Assembly (NCBI RefSeq): GCF_902459465.1
Contig: NC_047080.1
Location: forward strand, 10,328,866-10,392,865
DNA: 64,000 nucleotides
Reading direction: 5' to 3'
Origin: Asterias rubens
Taxonomy: Eukaryota > Echinodermata > Asteroidea > Forcipulatida > Asteriidae
The position numbers and the translations under genes are program-made. Below, piece by piece: positions 47,801 through 58,236 of the stretch. Below the pieces are notes generated by a model that worked only from the letters and a program-made list of their open reading frames with translations, was not told where the DNA came from and made no database searches. The stretch's first letter is position 1. Every line of letters starts with the position of its first letter.

Positions 47801-50800
47801 CGTGGGTTCGAATCCCACCTGAGTAATATGCCTGTGATTTGTTCACAGAGCTCGGGGTAAGTACCGAGTATACAGTGCTAACACACATCGGTGTTCATGG
47901 GTAAAACCAAAAGTTATTATTTTCTGTGCTTAGAACGTTTTTGTGCTTTATGAAACGGGGCTGAGGGATAAACAGGCCTGTATGCTTCGTTTTTGAAAGG
48001 GCAAGGGCACCAAGGCATTTTCTCCTAGGTAAAGGGCACCCTACATGCCCTATGAGGAAATTGCAAATTTCTACTGGAGCAGGAGGCATGGAGGCAATCG
48101 CCCTCGTTTCCTCCGTGAAGTACCGTGCCTTGAATAACTGAGTTGAATTTTCTCCTCTTTGATCGACAGTTCTCCACATCTCGTTGAGGTTCGTGAGAGA
48201 ATCCGCATCAACGGCAAGCCCCTCGCTAAAGATGCCTTCAGTGAATACTTCTTCACCATCTTTGATCGATTGCAGGAGACGAAAGCTTCTCACGGGGGTG
48301 CGATGCCAGCTTACTTCCGGTTCCTAACGATCATGGCGTTCCACGTCTTCCTTAAGGAAAAGGTAAGGACTCCTGGTTATTTTTTCAGGGATGAGATTTT
48401 TATAAACTTTCATCTGAATTCAGACTTTTTAGAGTCTACCTGTGATAAAAATAAAAAGTTTTTATACAGCGCATATCATCTTGAGGTCCCTATATGCTAT
48501 GAAAGGGGAAAATCAATGGCTGTACAAAGTAAATAGATATGTTTTCACGTATGTTTTGAATTGTTCTGGTGTTTCAACCTAAAACAACCTCTGGGAAGCT
48601 GTTCCATAATTGAACTGCTGCATGTTGGTTTTGATAACTGGGGGAGTAAGAAGGGATTTTTTTGATGATCGCAGATTTCTAGCCATTTGATACTCCTGAA
48701 CTAAGCTTTGAAGATAAATAGGGGCAATGCCATTGCCATGGATAGACTGCCAAGTAAGAACCAGTGCTGAGGATAATGTTCCCAAAAGCTCATGGGAATC
48801 TATAATTCCAGGGGCTAAAAAGGTGGAAATAAATACAATTATTTCAATATACCTGCTAAGATCTGACTCACAGTTTCAGACTTTTTGTTGTTGTCAGAAA
48901 TGACTCTCATCCCTTTGTTTTATATCTGGAGAAAAATAAGAAAAGTGGAAGAGAAAAAAAAAAAATGTGTTGAAGGGTGGGAGAAAAGTTTCCAACAGAT
49001 GGTGTTGAAATATAATGGCTTATCATTCTAGCACATTGGACTCTTATGACGTCTGTCGATTAAAACTCCAATGAATTTTGTTTGTGTTTTTGATGTTAAT
49101 TGTGTTCTGTAGGTTGATGTTGCTGTGATTGAAGTTGGTCTTGGGGGATCCTATGATTGTACAAATATTATCAGGTGAGGTTTTGGTTGTCATTTTTTAG
49201 GCATAATAATCAATATTTATGTTTACGCTAAAATCTTCAAAATTTAGGAGCAGAATTTGATTATTTTTTTTCTTTAGAGAGCTTTGTTCCAAACCAAGAG
49301 GCAATAATTATTTAATTTTCAGGATTTTTCATTTTCAACCAATCCCCGCGGCATGTTTTTTGCTTGCAGGAAACCAGTGGTTGTTGGCATTACATCACTG
49401 GGTCTGGACCACATGGCTATACTGGGTGACACCATTGAGGAGATCGCGTGGCACAAAGCCGCCATTTCTAAGGTTTGTACCGTACAAAGTTTGAAAACTG
49501 ATTTGGTTTGATGTGCAACTCAAAGGATTTGAATTCCTTAAAAGGAGTACAACCAGCTGCATGTAAGAACTCCGAGCTTAGGACGCTGTTGCTGGACCGG
49601 GATGCGCGGAAGACGACCATCAGAGTTTCCCGAGAAGGCGTCGGCTGAAGACATCCTCTCGCTCAACTGACTGACTGAAGAACTATCAATCTTGATACAT
49701 GTATTAATTACAGTATGCGTTATGTGTAGTACAGTCGGTATACGACCTCAGAAGATACGAGACGCAGGTTTGAAAAACCTTGTATGGTTTTTCATCGAGG
49801 TTTGGATAATTCAAGGAAAACGGGCCAGTCCTGCAAACCTCGTATTAATGATAGGCGACTGTAATTATTTACAATTATCTCGTTTCTCAATTGATCTCGT
49901 TCAGCCTGGTAGACCAGCTTTTACAGTGGAACAGCAAGAAGGTGCGATGAACGTTGTCATGGATACTGCAAATAAGATTGGGGTAAGATAAAGATTCAAT
50001 GTGTTTTGCGAACAAGTAATTTGCACCAGTATTCTCACTAGGTGTATCTCAACATATTCATAACGAAAAAAACAGGTGAAAATATGGGCACCATTGGTCA
50101 ACAAAGTTCCAAGAAGATAATGAAAAAAAAAACACCTACGTTGAATAGAATTATGTGTTATCACTCAGATACCTGAGAAAGGTTTCAGGAGATTCAAGGT
50201 TTTGGGTGAAAATTACCTCTTTCTTTAAAACTACATTGCATCAAAGGGTGTCATTTCTATCAATGTTTTATAGTATCAACAGCTCTCAACTGCTCCTTTC
50301 CCAAGCAACTTGTCATGCTCATTAATTTATTTTTGGAGAAGTTACCGAAGGTACACCTCCATTTAAAAAAGCCTTCAGAATCTAATGCTTGCATTTGTTT
50401 ACTTTTTCTTGAATCCCCCTATTAGGTGTCAAGCATTCAGTGTATACCAGACATTAGTTGCTATGACTTCAGCGGTATAAAACTACGGTTGGGCCTGGCA
50501 GGGAGACATCAACTCACGAATGCCTCGCTTGCATTACAGCTGTGTAAGACGTGGGTCCAGAACTATCAAGAGATTAATCCACAGCAATACAAAGGTAAAC
50601 TATGTGCCCTTAACTTTCCTGGGGTGGATTTCAGTAAGAGTTGAGACTACTCTAATATAAAGTTCGGACGATTTTTATTCTAATTTAGGACTAGCCATAA
50701 GTTTTTAAATCAACCCCTGCTATATCAAAGCTTTGGGGCGTCATGTTTTAGTGCATTGGACTCGAGCTCTGGATGCTGAGTCATCAGGGTGTTGGTTCAC

Positions 50801-53800
50801 AACCTGGGGCCAATTTCATGGAGCTGCTAAGCACAAAAATTTGCTTAGCATGAAATTTTACCCTTGATAAAAACAGGATTAACAACCAAATTTCCACGTC
50901 AATTTTAGGATAAGCAAACAACAGCTGAATACCAGTAACAAGCAATATGCAAAAAATGAAAACTTGGTTGGTAATCCTGTTTTTCTCAAGAAAGAAATTT
51001 CATGCTAAGCAAATTTTTGTGCTTAGCAGCTCTATGAAATTGGCCCCTGGTCAGGACACTTAAGCCTTGAGCAGTTGACGCTTGCTATCGCTGGGTACTT
51101 TTTGTATTTACTATAGACCCCTTGCCGACGCACAGCGCACTCATACGCGCCTATCATGTCGGCCATTTTGGGAGCCAAAATATTGCACAAGAATTCCCAA
51201 ATCGATGGAAATGGTAGAAGCGCATTGTTCAGAGGTGCGTTTCGCATTGTGTAAGAGTGTCTATAGAAGTTAATAGACCCCCTTGCATTTATGCACAAAG
51301 AACAGCCCCCATCCAATAATCTTCCTCCGTTTGGGCTGAGGGTTGGTGCTTTGTAAAAGTGTGACGTCAAATGCAAAGGGTGTTTAGTCCTCAGGGTTTC
51401 TTTAAAAATTGGAGTTCAATTACTGGTTATTTTTTCTTTAGATGGACCTGAGAGTCTAAGAACTGACGCCTTCTTACCCGCTGAAGCAGTTGGCGATCCA
51501 GAGTTAGAATCATCAGCAGCTAGGGTCGGCATGCCGGTGGCTGAAGGCTTCGTCGTTCCCTGCCACTTCATGAAAGGTTGGTCAGTTGATACCTTTTAAT
51601 AGTTGAAAAAAAAAAAATTTCAGTATATGTATTTTTTGTGGTAAAACCATGTTTTTTTACTACTTGCTGGGTAGATTATGTTCTTTTGATAACTTGTCTT
51701 GCGTTTTATTCTACTGCCGTGGAGTAGATTTTTGGAATTTGGGAGACTTCTCAATTCTAAAAAGAACTGTCCTGCTTTTTACAATTTTCATATCTGTTAA
51801 AACTGGGCTGCATTCAACTTGTGCAAATTGGTTGCGACTGTTCGCAAAAACATTTGTGATCATTTGGAATGAGTGGTTGCACAAATTCTGATGTCAATAT
51901 GGCACCGCTTTGTGAAATAATATCGTCGGCTTACTTTTCAGTAATCTTCTTGTTCTAAACACTAAAGATGTGCATTGTACACTCCGCTTATCAGGTCTTG
52001 AGGAATGCTACTGGCCAGGTCGCAATCAAGTGGTCAAAGGAGAGAATCTAACGTACTACATAGATGGGGCTCACACGCCACGCAGCATCACGGTGTGTCA
52101 GGAGTGGTTCATTAGCGCAGCTGATGAAGAAGCCTGGATACTAGACCGTCCAATCAAACGTATCCTCATCTTCAACTCGACCGGGAATCGGGATGAATAT
52201 AGCTTGCTTAAACCACTCACAGTACGTCAATTATCATAGGCTTGTTTAACTCTTTAGAGACCATAGTGGCCACAAGTGGCTTATCCCAAAATGCCCATCG
52301 GCTGCAAACGGCCACAAGGTTTGACCTTCTTCCATTCACATAAATAGGTCAAAGTAAAGGTCATGTCCGGATATGAAATTTTCCAATGTAATATTGCATC
52401 CCAATTTCTAAACACAAAACTAACTTTCTGTTTTGATATTATTTTTGGAGACATTTTTACTGAAAGAATTTGATCAAAAAATTAAACAATAAAAACCATT
52501 GTCGGGCCGTTTTGTGTTGATTATACAGAAATTAATGGTCTCTAAAGTTATCGTCCAACTTGAGAAAAATGTCATCATGCTGAACAATATTTCACAACAC
52601 TTAAATAACTACACCTCACACTATAATGCATCGTTTCTTAATGAGTTGTTAACCCATAGAAAACGATCCAACTGCACAACACAGTACTTAAGTTTACTGT
52701 GAAAATGAATATAGGCCTGATGCTTCATTTTTGAAAGGGCAAGGGGCACCAGAGCGTATTTTCCTCGATAAAGGGCACCTCTATGAGGAAAATTCTATTG
52801 GAGCACCAAGGCAATGATCAGAGGCAATTTCCTCCATTGTGAAGCATCGGGCATGCACCGCATGAAATCAAATGGCTCAAATCTATCATTCAACAATGAT
52901 AAAAAGTACATGAATTAAAGGCAGTGGACACATTTGGTAATTGTCAAAGACTAGCCTTCACAGTTGGTGTATCTCAACATATGCATAAAATAACTAACCT
53001 GTGAAAATTTGAGCTCAATCAGTTATCAAAGTTGCGAGATAATAATGAAAGAAGAAAACACCCTAGTCACACGAAGTTGTGTGCGTTTAGATGGTTGATT
53101 TTTAGTTCTAAACTTGAGGTCTCGAAATCAAATTCGTGGAAAACTACTTCTTTCTCGAAAACTACTCCACTTCAGAGGGAGCCGTTTCTCACAATGTTTT
53201 ATACCACCAACCTCTCCCCATTACTCTTTACCAAGTGAGGTTTAATGCTAATAATTATTTTTGAGTAATTACCAATAGTGTGCACTTCCTTTAATCTCAG
53301 TGATTTTAGTTGACAGGATTCTTTTGTTTTTTCTTTCAAGGATTGCCAGTTTGACGGTGCCGCCTTTTGTCCAAACATCACTGGGGAAAGCGTGTCAGGG
53401 AACTCGGCAGGTCAGTACAAGAATTTCTGTCATGTTTTAATTTTGAGCTTGCTAATGCGTTTGTTCACAATGGTTAGTTGAATTTTTTGTTTCTTTTAAT
53501 TTGAATTTTGTGTTTCCTATAATTTCAGTTTTCTTTTTCCTTTAATTTTAACTTTATCTTTCATTTTCCTTCAATAGTTTCTGCATGAAATAATAACATA
53601 CCGTTGGTAATAACTTGAACAGTTCCAAAAATAAAGGTATACTTTGCCTTTAAAGGGAAGGTACACGTTTGGTAATTGTCAAAGACCAGTGTCCTCACTT
53701 GGTGTATCCCATCATAAGCATAAAATAACAAACCTGTGAAAATTTGAGCTCAATTGGTCATTGGAGTTGCGAGAAAATGATGAAAGAAAAAACACCCTTG

Positions 53801-56186
53801 TTGGACAAATTTGTGTGCTTTCCGACAGGAATAAAAGACTTCTAGCTGGAAGTCTTTTATTATTTTAGTGAGAAATTACCTCTTTCTGAAAAACTACGTT
53901 ACTTCAGAGGGAGTCGTTTCCCACAATGTTTTATCTACCAACAGCTCCCCAATGCTCGTTACCAAGTCAGTTTTTAAGTTAATATTTGTTTTGAGTAATT
54001 ACCAAACGTGTACCTTCCCTTTAATACAGTCAATCATTACGGACAGACAATATCAACTGCTGCAATCATCAGCCGTACATTATCAACACAGAACCTGTGG
54101 TTGACAACTCCGTGTTGACGTGTTTTGATCTCCTTTAGGAAAAGCGTTAAAGTTGTTAACCACAAGTCCTTTTCAGAACCAACACGACTGAAAAGAGATT
54201 TTCACATGGCGCTACCGCAAACCTTACACCAGTTTTAGATGGGCGCGCCAGAGTCGCGCCGAATCAAATACATTAGTCGCAACTCAAATAGATTAGGTCA
54301 ACCCAAATAAATTTTGGTTGCAGCCTTACATTTTAACATTAACATTGGCTCGGCTCATGTCAAGATCGCTGCCGAAACCAAGGCGCTCCACAGTTGTTTC
54401 AAATGACTGCAACAGTTGATCTTTCGACTACTAGCACGTCCAGTCACTCCCCCAACTGTTTTATTTTTTCGACGTCGAACTTCTCATGTACTTGTGTCTG
54501 AAATGGGTGTTACCTAACCATGAAAAGTGTCAAATCCTACTTATTATAAACAAAGATAACAAACAAGACGAACCTTGGATGAATTATCATTCACAACAAT
54601 CGTAAGAGCACTTGGTGCCGATGAAACTTTGGTGTTGATGAAACTTTTCCGCCATTTCGCCGATCACAGCAAAGAGTAAATCTTGGCTTTATTTTCCCAG
54701 ACTCACTTACAGATGATTCTGGCAAAGCTCCTGGGGGTGCCATGGGCAATAATGATGGCAAGAAAAAAGGTGATTATAACTTTTACCGACAAAAGGAACT
54801 TCAGAAAACCATTCATTTGTTATCATTTTTAGAAATGATCGTTACAAGGAAACTAAATACCATACTAACATGACTAACCCTTGTGCCCATTTCACCCTTT
54901 AGAGTGGACCTGACCAGTTAGTTCCTTAGGGCACTAGACACTATTGGTAATTACTCAAAATAATTGTTGGCATAAAAAAGAGCATTGGAGAGCTGTTGAT
55001 AGTATAACACATTGGAGAAACGGCTCCCTCTGAAGTAGCGTAGTTTTGGAGAAAGGGGTAATTTCTCACTCAATTGTTAAAAGACATCAGGCTTGAAGTC
55101 TTTTATTGGGCATCTGAAAGCACACAGATTTGTGCAGCAAGGGTGTTTTTTCTTTCACTGTTCTCTTGCAACTTCGATGACCAAAATGAGTCAAAATTTT
55201 CACAGAGTTTGTTGTTTTATGCATACATATGTTGGGCTACAACAAGGGAGAATACTGGTCTTTTACAAAGGTGTCCGATGCCTTTAATATATTATTACAA
55301 CGCTTGATGAAAAATATAAAACTTACTGTTTGCTGGTCAGTTATTTGGACACCAGTTTTATTTTGTTTTTTATACAAGAGGTTCCGGTAAGTATGAACTG
55401 CTTTTATCATTGCATCGTTGTTTGTCTTGTTCCCCGTGTTCAGTTGCAATAATTATGAACAATTCTCTCAATTTATAAGGTGCCAGACTATTTTTTCCTT
55501 CCAGCCTCAGTTTGGTTCCATTGGTTTAAATGGAAGAAAAACAAAATGGCTGCTCTAAGAAAGTGTTGTTTCTCTCACAAAAACTAACTACATCATAAAC
55601 TACATTGTGCGATAACAAAAGAGAAATACAAAATGAATAAATCTAGTACTAAAAGTATTGAAATATACATAATAATTGTTGGCTTTGGGTTTAAATTTCA
55701 GACCAGACAACTTTCAACACCACCAACGAGAAGCAACTGGCTCGATGCAAATGCAACCTCATCGCCTTCGAAAACCTCGTCGAAGAAGAAGCTCAGTCCG
55801 ACTTACTGTTGACCATCCAAGACGTGGCCAAGTATCCGTCCCGAGAATGGCATAGTCGACAGTCGCGCCACCGAGCCACGTCATCTATCTGTAAATCAAC
55901 TCCCTCAAATGATGCAAGGAGACTGCAGTCTGTACCACAGAACATGTATCAAACGGACTCAGTGAAGGTACCAAAGGCTGCCACCAAAGTTTTAGATAGC
56001 ATCTCTGACGCCCTACATTGGGCTGCAACATGGGCAGACCAAGAACTAACCCCTGAGGAACCCTCCTTGAATGGTGGTAAGAAGCAGAAGCCTCATGTAC
56101 AGGTGTTAATCACTGGGAGCCTACATTTGGTCGGCGGGGTGATCAAGGTGCTGGATCCAGAGTTGGTGAACAGACCGGGAAGTTGA
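44729..56186 (+). CDS. FPGS: FPGS, folylpolyglutamate synthase, 13 coding exons
   Basis: ATP-dependent ligase adding glutamates to folates, which retains them in cytosol and mitochondria. Exons: 44729-44899, 46506-46637, 47519-47637, 48170-48362, 49113-49174, 49370-49472, 49905-49982, 50426-50594, 51442-51576, 51995-52221, 53341-53410, 54701-54769, 55702-56186. All introns are GT-AG and the frame is continuous: 670 aa, longer than the human 587. Landmarks: P-loop GTKGKGS (115-121), [28 protein letters not shown] with E212, LDH with H240, AWHKAAI with K255 at the carbamylated-lysine position of the family, YIDGAHT with D411 and H414, and C-terminal [14 protein letters not shown]. The first residues ([14 protein letters not shown]) look like a mitochondrial presequence; Met16, 19, 28 and 37 could serve cytosolic starts. 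Extra length lies in the N-terminus, a low-complexity insert in exon 12 and the C-terminal domain. Convergent with TMEM141. The first AATAAA found downstream is at 57142. Confidence 0.95.
45211..45340. repeat. Palindromic repeat Q, diverged copy
   Basis: TTTCACAAAGCCCTAAGAAT at the left and TATGTGAAATCGGCCCCTG at the right, with TCTTAAGAT / AATTAAGATTGAT arms, in FPGS intron 1. Confidence 0.6.
45600..45772 (+). repeat. GGGCAAGGCCATTTT repeat, FPGS intron 1
   Basis: CCAGGCCAGGAATTTCATCT, AGAGGGCAAGGCCATTTTCA, AAGGCCAAGACTAGGGGCAA, CATTCGTGTAATTCCAGGC. Full-length reference copy. Confidence 0.6.
45845..45915 (-). repeat. tRNA-Lys-like SINE head fragment
   Basis: On minus: AAGGTTCAAATCCCACTCTA then GTCACTTATTCTGTATTCAA, matching the box B end of this SINE family. 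Confidence 0.5.
45983..46372 (+). mobile_element. MITE family A, complete copy in FPGS intron 1
   Basis: TTAA|AGACACTGGACACTATTGG ... CCAATAGTGTCCACTGCTG; internal hairpin around 46170-46205. Confidence 0.85.
46506..46637 (+). CDS. FPGS: FPGS exon 2
   Basis: 132 nt, phase 0 at both ends, acceptor TATACAG, donor GTAATA. Encodes [20 protein letters not shown], like the DAVRMLNTLQTNA start of cytosolic vertebrate FPGS. Confidence 0.93.
46698..47057 (+). mobile_element. MITE family A2 (GGTACACG ends), FPGS intron 2
   Basis: TTAA|AGGGAGGGTACATGTTTGG ... CCAAACGTGTACCTTCCCT|TTAA. Same inner sequence as family A but different outer 15 bp, and the centre is an AAAGACTTCTAGCTAGAAGTCTT palindrome. 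Begins 60 bp after FPGS exon 2. Confidence 0.85.
47180..47342 (+). repeat. GGGCACC repeat, copy 5, FPGS intron 2
   Basis: GTGCCCGTATGCATCGTTTT, AAGGGCAAGGGCACCAAGGC, ATTGCCTTTGTGTATCGTAC. Confidence 0.55.
47519..47637 (+). CDS. FPGS: FPGS exon 3, P-loop
   Basis: 119 nt, acceptor CTTGACAG, donor GTATTT. Encodes [16 protein letters not shown], the ATP-binding loop, then GYKTGFF. Confidence 0.96.
47752..47905 (+). mobile_element. tRNA-derived SINE, third family, in FPGS intron 3
   Basis: TTAGTTGGTGAGACGCTGCT, AAAGGTCGTGGGTTCGAATC, TGCCTGTGATTTGTTCACAG, GTACCGAGTATACAGTGCTA then ACACACATCGGTGTTCATGG. Best preserved of this family. Confidence 0.7.
47971..48132 (+). repeat. GGGCACC repeat, copy 6, FPGS intron 3
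   Basis: AGGCCTGTATGCTTCGTTTT, AAGGGCAAGGGCACCAAGGC, TTTCCTCCGTGAAGTACCGT. Ends 38 bp before FPGS exon 4. Confidence 0.6.
48170..48362 (+). CDS. FPGS: FPGS exon 4
   Basis: 193 nt, acceptor TCGACAG, donor GTAAGG. Encodes [19 protein letters not shown], then [19 protein letters not shown], both strongly FPGS-like. Confidence 0.96.
48579..48790 (-). pseudogene. LINE reverse-transcriptase 3' relic in FPGS intron 4
   Basis: The minus-strand frame reads [20 protein letters not shown], then [12 protein letters not shown] and YGTASQRLF, followed on the strand by a WNS-like segment. This is the conserved end of non-LTR retrotransposon polymerases (the NGLAPxYLxxLV...RSLRSS...L pattern). Only the last part survives. 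Confidence 0.6.
49113..49174 (+). CDS. FPGS: FPGS exon 5
   Basis: 62 nt, acceptor TTCTGTAG, donor GTGAGG. Encodes [20 protein letters not shown], holding the metal-binding Glu motif of Mur-type ligases. Missed by simple ORF length. Confidence 0.95.
49370..49472 (+). CDS. FPGS: FPGS exon 6
   Basis: 103 nt, acceptor GCTTGCAG, donor GTTTGT. Encodes [20 protein letters not shown] and [12 protein letters not shown]; includes the LDH His and the KA(G/A)I lysine. Confidence 0.95.
49905..49982 (+). CDS. FPGS: FPGS exon 7
   Basis: 78 nt, phase 0 at both ends, acceptor TCGTTCAG, donor GTAAGA. Encodes [20 protein letters not shown], matching the VPAFTV segment of human FPGS. Confidence 0.93.
50020..50366 (+). 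mobile_element. MITE family A2, degenerate copy in FPGS intron 7
   Basis: Right end GTTACCGAAGGTACACCTCC near TTAA; left end eroded and merging with sequence just after exon 7. Confidence 0.6.
50426..50594 (+). CDS. FPGS: FPGS exon 8
   Basis: 169 nt, acceptor CTATTAG, donor GTAAAC. Encodes [20 protein letters not shown], the start of the C-terminal domain (human GLEGEHQRSNAALALQL). Confidence 0.94.
50806..51048. mobile_element. Palindromic element P in FPGS intron 8
   Basis: GGGGCCAATTTCATGGAGCT ... AGCTCTATGAAATTGGCCCC. Full length, slightly diverged. Confidence 0.88.
51100..51375. repeat. Possible inverted-repeat sequence with TAGACCCCTTGC ends
   Basis: CTATAGACCCCTTGCCGACG near 51111 and TTAATAGACCCCCTTGCATT near 51272 repeat directly, with ATTTTGGGAGCC between. 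Class unknown; in FPGS intron 8. Confidence 0.35.
51442..51576 (+). CDS. FPGS: FPGS exon 9
   Basis: 135 nt, phase 1 at both ends, acceptor TCTTTAG, donor GTTGGT. Encodes an acidic, divergent stretch (including [20 protein letters not shown]). Assigned by phase and position rather than strong similarity. Confidence 0.78.
51995..52221 (+). CDS. FPGS: FPGS exon 10
   Basis: 227 nt, acceptor CTTATCAG, donor GTACGT. Encodes [25 protein letters not shown] and [12 protein letters not shown], core C-domain motifs. Confidence 0.96.
52710..52858 (+). repeat. GGGCACC repeat, copy 7, FPGS intron 10
   Basis: AGGCCTGATGCTTCATTTTT, GGGCAAGGGGCACCAGAGCG, TTGTGAAGCATCGGGCATG. Confidence 0.55.
52915..53294 (+). 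mobile_element. MITE family A, complete copy in FPGS intron 10
   Basis: TTAA|AGGCAGTGGACACATTTGG ... CCAATAGTGTGCACTTCCT|TTAA. Its right edge is 46 bp from the exon 11 start, so the branch point must lie in or beside it. Confidence 0.85.
53341..53410 (+). CDS. FPGS: FPGS exon 11
   Basis: 70 nt, acceptor CTTTCAAG, donor GTCAGT. Encodes [15 protein letters not shown], matching human CQFDYAVFCPNLT. The acceptor lies only 46 bp after the right end of a MITE. Confidence 0.9.
53650..54024 (+). mobile_element. MITE family A2, intact copy in FPGS intron 11
   Basis: TTAA|AGGGAAGGTACACGTTTGG ... CCAAACGTGTACCTTCCCT|TTAA, perfectly inverted for 19 bp: the best-preserved ends in the window. Centre AAAGACTTCTAGCTGGAAGTC. 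Confidence 0.9.
54701..54769 (+). CDS. FPGS: FPGS exon 12, small symmetric exon
   Basis: 69 nt, phase 1 on both sides, acceptor TTTCCCAG, donor GTGATT. Encodes a Gly/Asp/Lys-rich low-complexity segment (including [17 protein letters not shown]). Symmetric, so it could be skipped without a frameshift. Confidence 0.65.
54925..55287 (+). mobile_element. MITE family A copy in FPGS intron 12
   Basis: Left TTAGGGCACTAGACACTATTGG, right AAAGGTGTCCGATGCCT|TTAA; centre AAAAGACATCAGGCTTGAAG with inverse AAGTCTTTT. Confidence 0.75.
55702..56186 (+). CDS. FPGS: FPGS exon 13, C-terminal exon
   Basis: 485 nt including TGA, acceptor AAATTTCAG. Encodes [25 protein letters not shown] and the diagnostic [20 protein letters not shown] before the stop. 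Confidence 0.95.
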
Positions 56187-57141
56187 ATGAACTCCAATCG
56201 CTCCGTTGGGAAAGGTCTTTCAATAATTGTAGAGTACAAGTGAAGTTTGTATGTGTTCCAAAAATGTCCAGCAACGGCAAATTTGGCCATGTTCATTTCA
56301 ACAACAAATAAGGTTGTAGTCAAGGTTATGTTCTGAATTTACAATTCCTTCATGCTTAATTTACATTGTACAGCTAAACCAAGACAACTCTTCTCTCAAA
56401 AAGAAGTCCACCAACACTGTGGGGACACTGTGTGGACTTAGACAACTCCACACAGTGTTTTTAGTGTTGAAGATTTTGCGCAAGTGTACAGGACAACGAA
56501 ACGCCAAAAGAGTGTATGCAACACAAAGCTGTGTTTGCATGCATGCTTGTCAATGTTGTACACAAAGTACACAACTCACTCAACATGTACACCTTCATAT
56601 GTATGTACATGCATAATGTATACTTAAGGTTCCAGTACATAGCTTACATGTCTATTTATAAAAAGCGTACATAATTTTCTGTATAATACATTCTGATTAT
56701 CTGCATCTGCAGTCTCTGTACAAACACATGATAAGTCTTGCGTCAAATAAGGGTGTAACTGCAACACAACTTTAGAAAGCATTAGATGTTATAAAGCGCC
56801 GTGTCTATAACTTGGTCGTTTTCAATGGAGTTTTGAAAGCAAACATTCCAAAAACAAAATCAAAATTTTGCAGCAAACTTAAGCAGTTTTCTTACCTCGC
56901 TCCATAGTACATGATGTAGAACACTTGAAGCATTGATGGACGTTGGTTATAAACATCTCGGCAATCAGTCATGCTGGCCGTGTCATGCTGGTTGTCTCGC
57001 CCAAACCCTGGCTTGGGCTTGGACCACATCTGTGGCACAATCGGCTTTTCCAAAGTCCAGTACCGAAGAAGTACACTTTCAAAAATGCTGTTGGAGCTGC
57101 TCATACCAGTAACCTCATGTGATATCACATGTTTACAAAAA

Positions 57142-57147
57142 AATAAA
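57142..57147 (+). terminator. Candidate FPGS polyadenylation hexamer
   Basis: AATAAA about 950 nt after the FPGS stop and the first I found downstream. Weak evidence; a variant hexamer nearer the stop is also possible. Confidence 0.2.
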
Positions 57148-57397
57148 ACAGAGCCTGGACTTCCTGCAAGCACGATTTGTACAGAGCTCAATGGTTCACA
57201 TACAATCTGATATTTAATTGAGATTGCACTGTATGATTTTTTTGGGGATAATCTTTTGATATTAAGAAAGGGGCCACATCTCAAAACTTTGTCAGCTATT
57301 AGTTTTACATATCTTGAATTTCGGTGGAAATTTTGAAACAAAATGTAAGATTTCAAATGTACCAGTGTAAAATGTATAGTTGGTTTCTACCCTTACA

Positions 57398-57545
57398 GGT
57401 ACATCCATCGATGAGTATTTAAGCACTGTATACTTTCCCAGGTTCTCGGAAAAAATACTACAGGCTAATCACTTGGATGGGATTCGAACCCACAACCTTT
57501 GCGTTGCTAGAGTAGATGTCTTACCACTAGACCATTAATTAACCA
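57398..57545 (-). mobile_element. tRNA-derived SINE, third family
   Basis: On minus: ATGGTCTAGTGGTAAGACAT, AAAGGTTGTGGGTTCGAATC, CCTGTAGTATTTTTTCCGAG and AAAGTATACAGTGCTTAAAT. Between FPGS and TMEM141. Confidence 0.65.
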
Positions 57546-57615
57546 TTCTTATATAGCGCATAACACATAGAAATCAAACATGTCCCTAAGCGCTCTTGAG
57601 AAAAACAGAACAGAA
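57535..57615 (-). repeat. LINE/SINE 3'-tail fragment
   Basis: Minus strand reads GCGCTTAGGGACATGTTTGA and TGCGCTATATAAGAATGG, a typical retroposon 3' tail. Confidence 0.4.
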
Positions 57616-58079
57616 TACAAAGACAAGATGTACTGGGTAACAAACAAAATGGATGAATTAAATGTTAAATAAGTGCGTCTTTAAAGCAATCTTAAACGAC
57701 CATTGAGCTAGCTCAGTGGCTAGAGGCAATTCCGAGAGTCCTATGTGTTAGTAATGGGTACCAAACCGATTTAACAGATCTATGTTGTCGGGAATACAAA
57801 ATATAATTTAATTTTTCTGATGCATTTCCTTGCACAATCTGAACTTTCCAAAGTTCTGTGAAACAAAAATCCACAGGCAAATCACTCGGACCAGTGGGGG
57901 TATATTGGTGTAATAAATTTAATTTTTGTCAAACTTCAATGAATTGAATGGTTACACACTGTATGTACATAAGTAAATATTGTTATAATGAATTGCCAAT
58001 TTATTTTGTAATTAAAAAGTAAGGTTGAAAAATATTGCTGTGTTTTTGTAAAATAGTTTGCCATATGCAGGATATCAAC

Positions 58080-58236
58080 CTCTAACCCTCGCAGGTACCC
58101 ATTACCCCTGGGTAGCAATTATAGTAAAGCATCTTGCTCAAGGACACAAGTGCCATGACCGGGATTCAAACCTACCCACCAATGACTTAACCACCAGAAC
58201 TTGAATTCGATGCTCGTAAACACTCAGCCATGATTC
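58080..58236 (-). mobile_element. SINE, tRNA-Leu-like head
   Basis: On minus: ATCATGGCTGAGTGTTTACG, GGTAGGTTTGAATCCCGGTC, CACTTGTGTCCTTGAGCAAG and CCAGGGGTAATGGGTACCTG. Head mutated; body matches 36.8-37.1 kb. Confidence 0.65.
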
